Translations under genes and position numbers: made by a program
Part shown: piece after piece, positions 1 through 9,991 of the stretch
How positions within the stretch are numbered: position 1 is the first letter of the stretch
How the letters are laid out: each line of letters starts with the position of its first letter
Notes under the pieces: model-generated
Seen by the model: the letters and a program-made list of their open reading frames with translations, nothing else
Database searches by the model: none
What the model was told of the DNA's origin: nothing
Origin: Chondrus crispus
Taxonomy: Eukaryota; Rhodophyta; Florideophyceae; Gigartinales; Gigartinaceae
Length of the DNA: 64,000 bases
Direction of reading: 5' to 3'
Assembly: GCF_000350225.1 (NCBI RefSeq)
Contig: NW_005178572.1
Span: forward strand, 326,350 to 390,349

Positions 1-2598
1 GTCAATTTCAGCCTCTGCTCCACCTGGCGGTGGCCTAGGAGCATTGGCATTCTGCTCTTCTTCGAACTGCTTGCCAAGCCTTACTCTTTCGGCTTTAGTG
101 AGCTTGTCTGGGAGGAGCAGTTTCGACCCTATGTCCCCGGCCTTTCCGGATGTTCCTGTATTCTTCGCCCCGATGAGCTTGAATTCATGGCACAATAAAT
201 ATTCGATCCTCTCGGCGCGTGCTCCTCGCAGTGTGTGCGACCAAAGGTTTCCACTGATGCATGTGAGCTGGCGACTGAGTGGAAGAACAGACAGATGTGC
301 AGCCAACCGGCCAGCTGTTCGGGCTTCCAGAGAGCACTCGAAAACAAGGTTGCAAAGAGAGTCTGTAGAGTCGAAAGCCGCCGGAACCTTGGAAACGTCA
401 GTGGTAGGGGGAAGATGCCCGGATGTCCCGCCCAATAAGTGCCCACCCAGGACATTCCGAGACAGCGCTGACAATGAGTAGTCCTTCTCTCGAGTGAGAA
501 GCTCCTTTGCGTACGAGTAAGTGTCCACCACAAGCCTTCCCGCGACGGCCTCGGACTTGAACCACGACGAACTGCTGTTGTTTTTGACAACATGGCTGAG
601 GTCACGGCGTTGCACAAGACGGCCAAGGCGACTCCATTCTCTTGACCGCCTGACATTCATGCGGGCAATTAAAACGTCTAAACCAAAGCCCATGAGGTCA
701 TGACCCAAAAGGACATCCGGGTCTAGGCGGAGTAGCTTTGACAAGAAACTGTTCAATAAGACTGATTCGTTCGGGGCGACTTCCACTCCACCACCGCGCG
801 CCAACACTGATCTTGCCCGGTCCGAAAAGCCAAATGGAACACTCTGGCCGTCAGGAGCCCGTACAAGAATAAAGTCCCGAGTTCCGGTCGGGCCGTCAGG
901 CTCAAGAGCGTTTTCCGGCAGAGGGCCACTAAGCGGGACTCCCCTTACAAATACGCCAGCGAGCATGACTATTTCATGAGCTCCAGTCTTCGGGTTGAGC
1001 GTTGTCTTGGCATTAAGGCACAGCGCTGAAACTGGAGGCGGATCCTTGTCTGACATGTCGTTGGCAACAGTCACGTCCATCGGCGAAGGTATAGTCAACG
1101 AGCACTTGGCATGCGATACCTTGGACTGCATTGGAGTGGCGTTGGTGAGACGAACCCAACCAGGGCCTCGCAGTCTTCTTTTCATGCATAGGTCCTCCGA
1201 AGCGGACGTCTTCGTTCCATACACGCGGCTAAATGTCTTCCCAGACGACTCAGGGAACAAGTTGCTCGTATTTGAAAATGGAATCTTGACTTTGAGATAC
1301 TCTGTAGCTTCTCGCGGAGCGTGCGTATCGCCGAACGGACATGATCGCATGACCTTTTTCGCCATGATAGTGGACGGCAGATTGGATCCAGACCGCCTCG
1401 CTGCAAACCCTTTGCCATCGCCTGAGCTCTTCCCGAGCAATATGGCGCTAATCTCTGCATGCACATCCGGGACAATCTTGACCGGCTCCTTCGTAGGTCG
1501 ACCGCGCGCATCCACTTTGTGCATCCTCGGGAGCACATACAGCTTCCGTTCCATACCCTGCACTTGGACGCAGACGCTCGCGTAGACGCCACTGTCCAGG
1601 GTCCCGACAGGTACCTTCCCAAACATGTACAGGTGCTGGCCGCCGTTGACACGCATCTCATGGGCATCCGTCCAGAACATGATGACCTCGCCGTCTGGTC
1701 CCCGCGCGAGCGGGGCGTTCGGCGCAACAGGAGCGGGCGCAACAGCCGACGCAATGCGAGCCGCAGACCTCTCTGCGAAAGTGGCGGCTGGCACGCGTTT
1801 AGGCGCAACGGGGGGCTTCGGGGCGGCCATGCGCTGTTTGACGGCCGCGTCGGCAGCAGCGACGAGCATGTCAGCGTCGAGTGAGTCCTCGAGGTAAGCC
1901 GTCTGGACCGGGTTGGGCTCTACCTGTATGACAGGCTCTACGGCAGGCTTGGTGAGCGACGGGGGCGGAGCAGCATAGTCGTCCCGAGGAGAGTCCGCTT
2001 GCAGAATGGGATGTGGGGCCGGTTCAGCAGGCGTGTCAAACAACATGTCGCCGATAGCGCGCTGGACTGCGGTCTTCTTCTTCCTCCGGGCGGCGCGCGA
2101 CTGCTTCATATGGGAGTCGAAGTCGGCATCGAGCATATCCAAGTCCAGGACGTTGTTCGCCTGCTCGTCCCCCTCGCGCTGGGCGGCGGGGGGCGCAGAC
2201 TGAAACGCGGTGAAGAAGGCGGAGGACACTCTCTGGGCGGGCTGCTTCTTGTGGCGGACTGGGCCGGCGGGATTTCTCTTCCTCTTCCGGCCCTCGCGCA
2301 GGCCGGCTTTAACGACGGAGAGCTCGTCCTCGAGCTCAAACTCGCGCTCCATGCCGTAGGCCGCGCGGTCGTCATCGTCGAGGTCCGGATCAATGTCAGC
2401 GTCGATGAAGTCGCGGGCCTCTTTGCGCTTGCGGGCGGCGATGGCAGCGTACGTCTGCTCGTCGACGCACTCGTACACGTCGGCCTCCTCGTGCAGCTGG
2501 TAGTCGGCAACACGCGACACGCCCGAAGCCTTGCGCGCGGCAAGGTCGGCCAGCGCGGAAGCCTTGGCGGAGGCCTGGGTGCGCGTGCTGCGACGCAT
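1..2598 (-). CDS. POLA1: DNA polymerase alpha catalytic subunit, N-terminal part (truncated by window edge)
   Basis: One frame stays open for 866 codons from the ATG at 2598 to the left edge, with no intron. Residues 1-80 match the Pol alpha N-terminal domain: an Ala/Lys-rich helix, then VYECVDEQTYAAIAARKR and an acidic DIDPDLDDDD stretch. A Lys/Arg-rich linker follows (about 105-185). The OB/exonuclease-like region starts near FWTDAHEMRVNGGQHLYMF (about 308). Pol alpha-type exonuclease-like sequence includes DPDVLLGHDLMGFGLDVL (about 626) and SVLPLSRQLTCISGNL (about 770), then ERIEYLLCHEF. The window ends before the SLYPS polymerase motif, so the palm, thumb and C-terminal zinc motifs lie outside it. 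The family product is the replicative polymerase that extends RNA primers with primase in the nucleus; its exonuclease fold is known to be inactive. Identity is very secure; completeness cannot be judged. Confidence 0.94.
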   Translation of the reverse strand, partial: MRRSTRTQASAKASALADLAARKASGVSRVADYQLHEEADVYECVDEQTYAAIAARKRKEARDFIDADIDPDLDDDDRAAYGMEREFELEDELSVVKAGLREGRKRKRNPAGPVRHKKQPAQRVSSAFFTAFQSAPPAAQREGDEQANNVLDLDMLDADFDSHMKQSRAARRKKKTAVQRAIGDMLFDTPAEPAPHPILQADSPRDDYAAPPPSLTKPAVEPVIQVEPNPVQTAYLEDSLDADMLVAAADAAVKQRMAAPKPPVAPKRVPAATFAERSAARIASAVAPAPVAPNAPLARGPDGEVIMFWTDAHEMRVNGGQHLYMFGKVPVGTLDSGVYASVCVQVQGMERKLYVLPRMHKVDARGRPTKEPVKIVPDVHAEISAILLGKSSGDGKGFAARRSGSNLPSTIMAKKVMRSCPFGDTHAPREATEYLKVKIPFSNTSNLFPESSGKTFSRVYGTKTSASEDLCMKRRLRGPGWVRLTNATPMQSKVSHAKCSLTIPSPMDVTVANDMSDKDPPPVSALCLNAKTTLNPKTGAHEIVMLAGVFVRGVPLSGPLPENALEPDGPTGTRDFILVRAPDGQSVPFGFSDRARSVLARGGGVEVAPNESVLLNSFLSKLLRLDPDVLLGHDLMGFGLDVLIARMNVRRSREWSRLGRLVQRRDLSHVVKNNSSSSWFKSEAVAGRLVVDTYSYAKELLTREKDYSLSALSRNVLGGHLLGGTSGHLPPTTDVSKVPAAFDSTDSLCNLVFECSLEARTAGRLAAHLSVLPLSRQLTCISGNLWSHTLRGARAERIEYLLCHEFKLIGAKNTGTSGKAGDIGSKLLLPDKLTKAERVRLGKQFEEEQNANAPRPPPGGAEAEID

Positions 2599-2785
2599 AG
2601 TAGTGGAGGACGAGGGCGTGGGGATGGAGGGGTGAATGGTGAGGGAGGAAGGGGTGAGGCGAGGGTGGGGGAAAGGGAATGGGACGATGGAGGCTATTGT
2701 TGATGGGATTGTTTAGCGGGGGGCGGAAACGGGGAGAGGGGGTGGGTACCGGTTTCGGTTTCGGTTTCGGTTACGGATGCATCCG

Positions 2786-2838
2786 TTTTCGCGGCAAAAT
2801 GTTGTACTGGCTCACTCTCAGCCTCGTTTTGGCGCCAA
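2786..2838. promoter_or_regulatory. Two E2F-like sites upstream of the DNA polymerase alpha gene
   Basis: TTTTCGCGGCAAAA (2786-2799) and TTTTGGCGCCAA (2827-2838) both fit the E2F/DP consensus TTTSSCGC. The second contains a perfect 10-bp palindrome. They lie 188-240 bp upstream of the POLA1 ATG. POLA1 is a classic E2F/RB target in animals and plants, so a cell-cycle promoter is a reasonable inference. No other gene start is nearby. Confidence 0.5.
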
Positions 2839-2974
2839 CACCCAACTGTAATTAGAAATGAGATCAGCTGGCATGTTATGCAACTGCTATCCTTCAAAAG
2901 TAGTTGCTCCAAGCCATTCCTAAACACTCGTTGCTAATTACTCCCCCATCTTCCGACTTGTACACAGTGCTTGA

Positions 2975-3172
2975 CTTCTCTCCCCCTCCCTCCAACTCCA
3001 ATATCTCAACATCGACTGCAAATGCTTCGACATCCCCCCCAAGCACTCGCTCCTGTCCAACCCCCCCTCCCTCCAACGCCTTTACAAACATCTGGGCGAC
3101 GTCGCCCATCCACAACCGCCTGAAAGTGACACCTCTGTCACCATCACTTGGCGAATCCTGTCGTCGGATTAA
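2975..3172 (+). pseudogene. Protein-like open frame without a start codon (possible gene remnant)
   Basis: This 65-codon frame lies between two stops and has no ATG. Its translation looks protein-like rather than random, for example CFDIPPKHSLLSNPPSLQRL followed by YKHLGDVAH. It could be a last exon or a decayed gene fragment. I do not recognise the family, and no donor exon was found upstream. Confidence 0.2.
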
Positions 3173-3536
3173 TACTCCAGTCCGGTGAGCTTAAAAACAG
3201 TGCGCAATTGAAGAGTTCAGACGTATTCTTGAGAAGGAGACGTCTCTCGTGACTTGAAAGTTGACCTGACACCTGGGGCCCTGCGATGAAGGTGCAAAAT
3301 GCGCTGTAGACATGCTTATTCTGTGCTTGTATTTTGTATTTGCCGTACAGTATGCAGATAGGATAACGAGGTTACAGCACAGCACTCCCAGCACCGCAAC
3401 TGAGTTTTGCGCTGCTGCTGACCTCGTCCCAGTGTGAAGGACACATCGCCCCCAAGGCGTTTGCAGAATCGTGTTCTGAAGGTACGCATTGAAGCACTCT
3501 ACAGATCTCAATTCGATCATATGTTTGAGAAGTGCT

Positions 3537-3554
3537 GTACCCTTCGAAGGGTAC
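3537..3554. repeat. 18-bp perfect palindrome, copy 1
   Basis: GTACCCTTCGAAGGGTAC reads the same on both strands. The identical 18-mer recurs at 9974-9991, and a related near-palindrome (CTACCCTTCAAGGGTAG) is at 7652-7668. Confidence 0.6.
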
Positions 3555-3723
3555 ATACTCTACTGCAGTTGACCCTTGACTACTTGTAGGTTGACTTGTT
3601 GGGCTTGTCAAGGAATTCAAATCTGATATGTTGACGTTGTGCAAGGTCGTACAAGTACAAGGGTGATGAATTTAGTGCCATAAATTATCCGATTAAATAA
3701 TTGTTGTCCTGGGTTTAGGGTGG

Positions 3724-3789
3724 GAGGCTGGCGCCAGTGCTGGTGGAGGCTGGCGCCAGTGCTGGTGGAGGCTGGCGCCAGTGCTGGTG
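3724..3789. repeat. Three tandem 22-bp repeats, each with the palindrome CTGGCGCCAG
   Basis: Three head-to-tail 22-bp units. The 10-bp palindrome CTGGCGCCAG starts at 3728, 3750 and 3772. A 22-bp period is about two helical turns, so the three dyads face the same side of the DNA. Confidence 0.8.
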
Positions 3790-3881
3790 GAGGCTATGGT
3801 GCATTGTTGCCCAATGTTGCACCTCAACTCTCCTTGAAGTTCAAGTATAATAGAGAGTTACCAGTCCACTGCGTAAAGTAT

Positions 3882-3949
3882 AATAGAGAGTTTGCGCAGT
3901 GGACTGGTTCAAGCCTTGAACCAGTCCCCCACTGCGTAAACTCTCTATT
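3882..3949. repeat. Imperfect inverted repeat (foldback)
   Basis: The arm 3882-3913 (AATAGAGAGTTTGCGCAGTG and onward) is almost the exact reverse complement of 3915-3949, apart from a small insertion and one mismatch, with a 1-bp loop. A partial third copy of the arm lies just upstream (about 3849-3876). It may be a small foldback transposon or a hairpin RNA source; no target duplication was identified. Confidence 0.65.
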
Positions 3950-4753
3950 GATGCATCAATGATATCAAGTACAAGGTCGCTGTACACTGTACAGCGTACA
4001 GCACGCCCTCCCCTTTCTCCAATCACCCAAACGCCTACAAAACGCCGTCTGTGAGACCAACCCTCTCTTCGAACACGTGCACTGATTCATCCCATACTGT
4101 CATACTTACATACAGTTGTGACAAGTGTGAATGCCACCGATTACACGTCGGACACAATGCATAGATTTCCGCGAGCATCGATTGCCACGGACACGGATAA
4201 CGCACGGGCACGGTACCGCAAAGCAATGCAAAGCAGAAGAGGGACGAAGTCAGAGACTTTGAAGCATCGGGCAGGAGCTACACTCAGCGCCTTAGCATTA
4301 AGCGACCGTTAGCTTTTAGTTCAGCAAGCAAGTACTGTCAGTAACGGTTAGAGATGTGAGCAACACTAGCGGGTAGCGAGCAACGCGGTGACACTACATA
4401 AGCAAGCAGACTGTAGGTAGCTAAGCGAAGGAGAGCATCGAAGTACACAGAGAGAGAGACGGGACGACTGCGTCGCCCGGAGCACAGCGTGCTCATTCAC
4501 GACTTCGTAGAGTAGGGATTCCACCAGCATCTTGTAGCCCCCTCCAACATGGGAGACGCGGCTGCGATAACAGTACATGTCTGATGCAACTCGATCTCAT
4601 TGTTTTTCTGTGTATTCCAAGCAACAACAGCCACAAGTTTGACCTTCATCACCACAAAAACTCTCGCCCCACTTCAACCACGACAACAATCTACAGAGAA
4701 GCTGCAAATCCTCATTGTTTATTCGTGTCTCTCGCAGGTGGCAAAAAAAATTA

Positions 4754-6424
4754 CTATGCTCTCATCTCCGCATCCTCCCGCAGCTGTTGCGCCCTCGTAG
4801 GATCCTTTTCAACTCCCTCTGCCCCCTTTTCGAGGAGCTCGGCGAGAAGATACAGAGCCTCTTCATTGCCCATGTCCACTGCTTGTTCGTAAAGCCAGCA
4901 CGCCCGTGGAGCGTCAGCAGGCACACCCGCCACGCCTTTCTCCAAAAGCATACCCAGCCGGTTGTATGCGTCAATATCACCAAGCTCAATCGCTTGCTCG
5001 AACAGCAGGTGCGCCTGCCCCGGGTCCTTTTCTACTCCACCCTCACCGGATAGGAATAAGTCTCCTAGTTTGCACATCGCATCTGTTGAATTCATCTCCA
5101 CGGCAAAATTGTACAACTCAAGCGCCTCTTCACGATCCGCTTCGACTCCATGTTCCCCCATTAGCTTAATGCGTGCCCATCTCAATAACGAGCTCGGGTG
5201 CCTTTGCTCCGCAGCTTGCCTGTACAAATCTATAGCTTTGCTCATATCTGCCTTAATGACATCCGTTCCCTGTTCCAAAAGGCATCCATAGTCATACATA
5301 GCTGCTCCATGTTGGGCCACGATTGCTTCTTCGAACAGGTCTGCGGCACGCTCATGATTCTTGGGCACACCTGGCGCTCCTTTGAGGTATAAGATGGCTA
5401 ATCGATACACAGAGTACGTATCTCCCATCTGAATCGAACGTTCGTACAGTTTTACAGCGCGTGGCGCGTCCGCTGGCAACTCGTCGTCCCGCCCTTCTTC
5501 TAATAGACACGCCAAATCATGTAAAGATTCGTTCACACCACGCGCAATAGCTTGTTCGTACAACTCGACAGCTCTCACGGGATTTGCTGGCAGATCACCG
5601 ACCCCGTCCTGCATCATCGTGGCCAGCGTACCAAGCGCTTCATTTTCCCCACGTCCTATTGCCGTTTCATAGAGCGACACTGCTGCGACGGTGTCCATTG
5701 GGACTCCAGGAGCTCCATCTCGCAACAGGCGACCAAGGTTGCACATGGCTGTGGAATTACCGGCGTCCACCGCACGCTCGTACATTTCAACAGCTCGCGG
5801 CGGATCAGGCTCGATTTCTTCATCTTCGTCTCCGATTTCGTAGATTGTGCCTAGTTCATTCATAGCTGCTGAACTTCCTGCTTGAGCTGCGCTTTCGAGG
5901 ATTGCGATGACCTTATTCATGTCTTTTTCGACTCTATCCGCCCCTCGTTTCAAAATTGCAGCTAAGGTGAACACAGCGTCTGGGTGACCTCGGTCATGTG
6001 CAGCCTCAAGTAGTTGTACGGCCCGTTGTGGGTCAGCTTCTATCCCGTCATCTCCGTCTTCGAGCAGAAGGGCGAGCCCGTGCATGGCATGCATGTCCTC
6101 GGCCTTAATGCCGTTTTCGTACAGCCCGACCGCACGGGGAATATCTCGATTTACGCCAGGAAGCCCTTCCTCCAGTACACAAGCAAGGCTGTATTGAGCT
6201 TCAAGAGATCCTTGCTTGATGGCCTTTTCGTACAACTCAATAGCTCTTTGTGGGTCAGAGTCTATGTTGTCTGTCCCATCCATGAGAAGGCCCGCCAATT
6301 GACACATTGCGCGCGGATCACCATCTTGAGAGGCATCTTCCAAACTTTGCATCCGAGAAAGTTCCTTTTCCCTGTAGTGAAGAGTATGTACGTCCGTAGA
6401 AGATGAGCCGACTGCTGCCGCCAT
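4754..6424 (-). CDS. Sel1-like repeat (TPR-like) protein, 14 repeats
   Basis: This 556-residue single-exon protein consists almost entirely of Sel1-like repeats. From about residue 35 to the C-terminus I count 14 units of about 37 residues, each with the pattern A-x-x-x-L-A-x-L-L-E-x-G, a Pro/Asp position and R-A-x-x-L-Y-E-x-A-x-x-x-G. There is no signal peptide, membrane segment or extra domain; the first 34 residues are Ser/Glu-rich. Sel1 repeats form alpha-solenoids that scaffold protein complexes, as in ERAD Hrd3/SEL1L, but the membrane and luminal features of SEL1L are absent, so a soluble adaptor is likelier. Partner unknown. The ATG at 6424 is the first in frame. Several repeats are diverged, so this is an old array rather than a recent expansion. 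Confidence 0.85.
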   Translation of the reverse strand: MAAAVGSSSTDVHTLHYREKELSRMQSLEDASQDGDPRAMCQLAGLLMDGTDNIDSDPQRAIELYEKAIKQGSLEAQYSLACVLEEGLPGVNRDIPRAVGLYENGIKAEDMHAMHGLALLLEDGDDGIEADPQRAVQLLEAAHDRGHPDAVFTLAAILKRGADRVEKDMNKVIAILESAAQAGSSAAMNELGTIYEIGDEDEEIEPDPPRAVEMYERAVDAGNSTAMCNLGRLLRDGAPGVPMDTVAAVSLYETAIGRGENEALGTLATMMQDGVGDLPANPVRAVELYEQAIARGVNESLHDLACLLEEGRDDELPADAPRAVKLYERSIQMGDTYSVYRLAILYLKGAPGVPKNHERAADLFEEAIVAQHGAAMYDYGCLLEQGTDVIKADMSKAIDLYRQAAEQRHPSSLLRWARIKLMGEHGVEADREEALELYNFAVEMNSTDAMCKLGDLFLSGEGGVEKDPGQAHLLFEQAIELGDIDAYNRLGMLLEKGVAGVPADAPRACWLYEQAVDMGNEEALYLLAELLEKGAEGVEKDPTRAQQLREDAEMRA

Positions 6425-7074
6425 GAGTGCACTGTGAAGAATGGAAGATGGGATCTGCCGTCCAGAACCAGAAGTTTCTACTTCAAAACGCGTGATAGGA
6501 CGCAGTGCGCGAAGAGGAACAAAGAAGGCCCGTAACAGAAGAGGCGGTCGCGAACGGTTTGATAACGGTGAAAGTAAACAAAATCCTCTGCGAGCTTCGA
6601 AACGTATGGATCAACGCCCGAAAAAGTTGAGAAGAACTGTATCAGAGACGGGTTTTCTACCCTTCAGACGGCTTTGATCTTAAGATAATCCCCTCTTCGT
6701 TCAATGTTTAATGCATCCTATATTCTTGCATGCAAGGATATCAAAGTTGGATTTTTAAAGGTATTCTTTCCGTTTTTAATCAGAATGACACTAGCTATAT
6801 GCGGTGCTGGTGTCCTTTTCTTTGTGGACGTATACGTCGCCTCCCCAGCATTGTTTTCTCAATGGGTCTTGCGAGGGCGGAAGGAGAAGTCAACAAATAG
6901 GATAATAATATAATACAAGTATAGCTCAACTGAACGATAGATTCTTCAAGCCCTTGTACTTACAACGTCGGAAAGGTACAATGGGCGGGATTATAAATGC
7001 TAAGGCGCGCCTCTTGTGGCACTGTTGCACCCTGAACACATGCTGTAAAACGGGCAGAGTTAACAGACACGCAG

Positions 7075-7105
7075 TTTTTTTTTTTTTTTTCTTCTTTTTT
7101 TTTTT
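7075..7105. repeat. Interrupted poly-T tract
   Basis: Sixteen T, CTTC, then eleven T. It could be a simple-sequence tract or the poly(A) tail of a minus-strand retroposed copy; I see no coding remnant beside it. Confidence 0.5.
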
Positions 7106-7651
7106 GCGGTGGTCACTAAAATTGGCAAGGTCACAAAACACATCTCAGAATCTCGCAAATACTTGCTCAAATTCCTTTCATAATGCATGCATACGCCTTT
7201 TTTGTGCCGCACGAGCAACATGGCAAAGAGATCATAAATCAGCTGCTGTTGTTGGGGGCAATAGGAGAAGACGATTCCACGCTCACACAGCTCAGCACAA
7301 AAGAGCCGGGCGATATTAATATCATGAAAGCATTTCGACGTTGGAATCCCAAGCTCTTGGCGCGTGTGCGTACCTTTTGCATGAGTCTTCATGCAGCAGG
7401 CAGATGCTGTCCTGTCGCCATTGGCGTATAGCATTTCTCATGACAGCCTGCAAATACAGCCTAGACCTATGCGCTTCAAGGAAACAATACTTATGATTCA
7501 CTCAACCACCGCTCCGAGTTGGAACCTTATTCATATGTATTTGAAAGCCGATTCCCTATCAAAGTCTACGAACTACCCTTGGTAGAGGGAGATTTTCCGG
7601 CGGCTGTGTAATTCCGCATTGCCGAGCTCGGACAAAATATTGAAACGACGA

Positions 7652-7668
7652 CTACCCTTCAAGGGTAG
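7652..7668. repeat. 17-bp near-palindrome related to the 18-bp palindromes
   Basis: CTACCCTTCAAGGGTAG pairs arm to arm around a central C and resembles the palindromes at 3537 and 9974. Confidence 0.45.
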
Positions 7669-9973
7669 AGTTGGAGATTTCGACCGCCGTGTGTGGGTAT
7701 CAATACTGTATACAGTACGGTACAGTATATTTCTCTCGAGAAGAGAAGAATAAACAAAGTTCCGGTGGTGAGATTGTGAGAACTTTGGGCATGTGAAAAG
7801 GCGTAGCTACAGTAGACTTGGATCAGAACTCTGTTTAGATAGGCACTGCTGTGGAAAGCCATTCCCTCGAAACTCTGCCGGTCGAGGGCAGGCTTGTTGC
7901 AGTGACATGTGCTGTTGATTCATTCGTGCTCAACTTCACTCCTCCACTCGTTCGAACACCGCATACTGGTTCAAAAGACACTAAGCTACACTCTCGCGGC
8001 AGGGCATCGCATGCAGAGGTTTGTTAGCAATGCTCATGTAACCATGAGTAGAGATTCAATTCAGCAAGGCACATTTTGCGACTTCTTCTGTGAGAAGGGA
8101 AGGCTGCACAATGGACCCTACTCCCGTCGGAGCAAAAGGAATGGTTTAGAATGCATTGTTGACCCGCTACCTTCTTGTTCAGCAACGGCACACGCCCCCA
8201 ACGTAGAACTCTACGGCAGCCTTCCGAAAGAATCCATGAGGCCAAATGGCAGTGCTCCGTAACAGTTTTCGCACGCAGGCAGTTACGCGGCAATACGTTT
8301 GGGCAGAGAATGTGGAAGAGCAATGGGCTCTGAGCTGGAAAAAACAACAATGTATCGCAACCCTAATCTCGCCTGTACAATTTTGGTCCTCTTCCGACGC
8401 GATCACTGTTGAACACGCCAGGACAGCGCAGCCACGCGCGTTAGTGCCATGCAGTGGCGTGCGTTTGGGCCCGGTGGAACGCGCACCGCTCAGCTGGGCC
8501 GATTACATGCAACACACAGCAGCTAGAAGCCGTCTACGAAGGAAGGGAGCAACTAAGCGTGGGCATTGCTAGCCACATCAGCAGTAGTAAGGACAGCAAT
8601 CTGAGAGGGCGAAGGTGGGCGTCTCGCATCAAAGGCGGGGGACGAGGTAGGAGCGTGTCACGAGAGGGGGGCGCATGTGATGGCGCATTGGAAACGATTC
8701 CAGTTCCAGTGAGCGCAGGATGTCTGTCTGTACGCGCGTTGACTGAGTCATATGCCGGGGGCGGGGCGGGGCGGCACGTTGTTCTTGGCGCAAAATACGG
8801 CGTGGCAACGATGGAGGAGGAGACCTCGTGCAAGGTGTCACGATTAGTGAGCGGTGCAAGGCGCGCCCTTCAGCGGGCGTTCCACCGGCGCGGTTCCTAA
8901 CTTTATCGGCCCCCCCGCCGCCGGCGGGAGAGGATCTCGCCAGTGAGGCGGGCGCGTCGCATGTGCACGTGCATGTGTGCCCGTAGCGCGCCGCCGCGGC
9001 CGCGCTGGGCTGTGAGTGGGCTTGGCGGGCGCGGGGAAAGGGCAGCGGCGTTGACACGCATCCACGGAGGACGGCAAGCGAGTGGCTTGCCGCAGCGCGA
9101 GTCGACGAGTACATCTTCGAGCTCTGCGCTCAGTAGAGGCTCGACGGGGGAGATGGGGGTGGGTAGGATAGAGATTAAGAGTGTGTAAGAGTGTGTAGTG
9201 GATATCAGTTTTGTTCCAAGGCCTTGCGACGCCAGCGGGTTTATTTATAGTCGCCTCTTCGGCTGCAGCGGGCATTTACACCTGCTTCATATACCGTACG
9301 GGAAGGATCGTTGGCGTGTCCACCCAGCGCGGGGAAGCGTCCGTTGTTGAGCGCGCTTGGTCGCGTCTTGTGGGTGCGCGCAAGCGTTTAGATGATTTGT
9401 TCGCGGCGCGAGCGCAGCACCTCCGCTCAGAAGAGCTCTCCATTCACCGGCCATGGATTTATTCCTCAGGCGCTCGTTGGTTGCTTTGACGCGAACAATT
9501 TTCACACTTGCATCCAACTGCCTCTCCAAACTCACCCGCCCCGCTGCTTGCTTCCACCAACTCGCATGTCGCTGCGTGGACTGGCAGCCGCCATCCATCA
9601 CATGCCATACGGTACGTTGCAGGTAGTTGACCATTTGCCCTCGACAAGCTTTTGTCTCCAGTGAGTCCTCAGCCGGACAGCACACGTGTCACGGTCGATA
9701 GTGCATGGGACGCATAAAAAGAAACTTTATGTCTTATTGCGCTCTCGAATGCGTTCCGCGTCGTCTATTTCTGATATTTTTCAGCGCCTTCTGTAAATGA
9801 AATATTCCACACTGTCTTATTCAGCACTCAGAGAAGTGTCCAGTAGCTTCTCTCTTCCTGGAACTGGCCGTTTCTCCTATCCTCAAACGGACCATTTACA
9901 GTATCTCCTGCTCCTCACCCTTGCCTTCATCTCGGCGCGCCGATACCCCATCGGCGTGCAGACCCCCCTCTCC

Positions 9974-9991
9974 GTACCCTTCGAAGGGTAC
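9974..9991. repeat. 18-bp perfect palindrome, copy 2
   Basis: Identical to 3537-3554 (GTACCCTTCGAAGGGTAC). The flanks do not match those of copy 1, so it is not simply part of a longer recent repeat. Confidence 0.6.

Larger units (their letters stand above)
2599..4753. other. Intergenic region, 2.15 kb
   Basis: No convincing gene between the divergent POLA1 start and the end of the Sel1-repeat gene. It holds a (GGTTTC)n stretch at 2751-2772, a protein-like open frame at 2975-3172, an 18-bp palindrome at 3537-3554, a 22-bp tandem repeat at 3724-3789 and a foldback at 3882-3949. No tRNA-like cloverleaf was recognised. Confidence 0.6.

Noticed and set aside
2751-2772. Telomere-like (GGTTTC)n repeat
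   Set aside because: Fewer than four units, between genes, and not extended elsewhere; treated as simple sequence.
8600-9110. GC-rich block as an rRNA or CpG-island gene
   Set aside because: No rRNA-conserved sequence and no open frame with recognisable protein; noted only as composition.
9211-9489. Small membrane protein gene
   Set aside because: The frame has no ATG start (TTG only), its hydrophobic start is weak, and no similarity is recognised in a gene desert.
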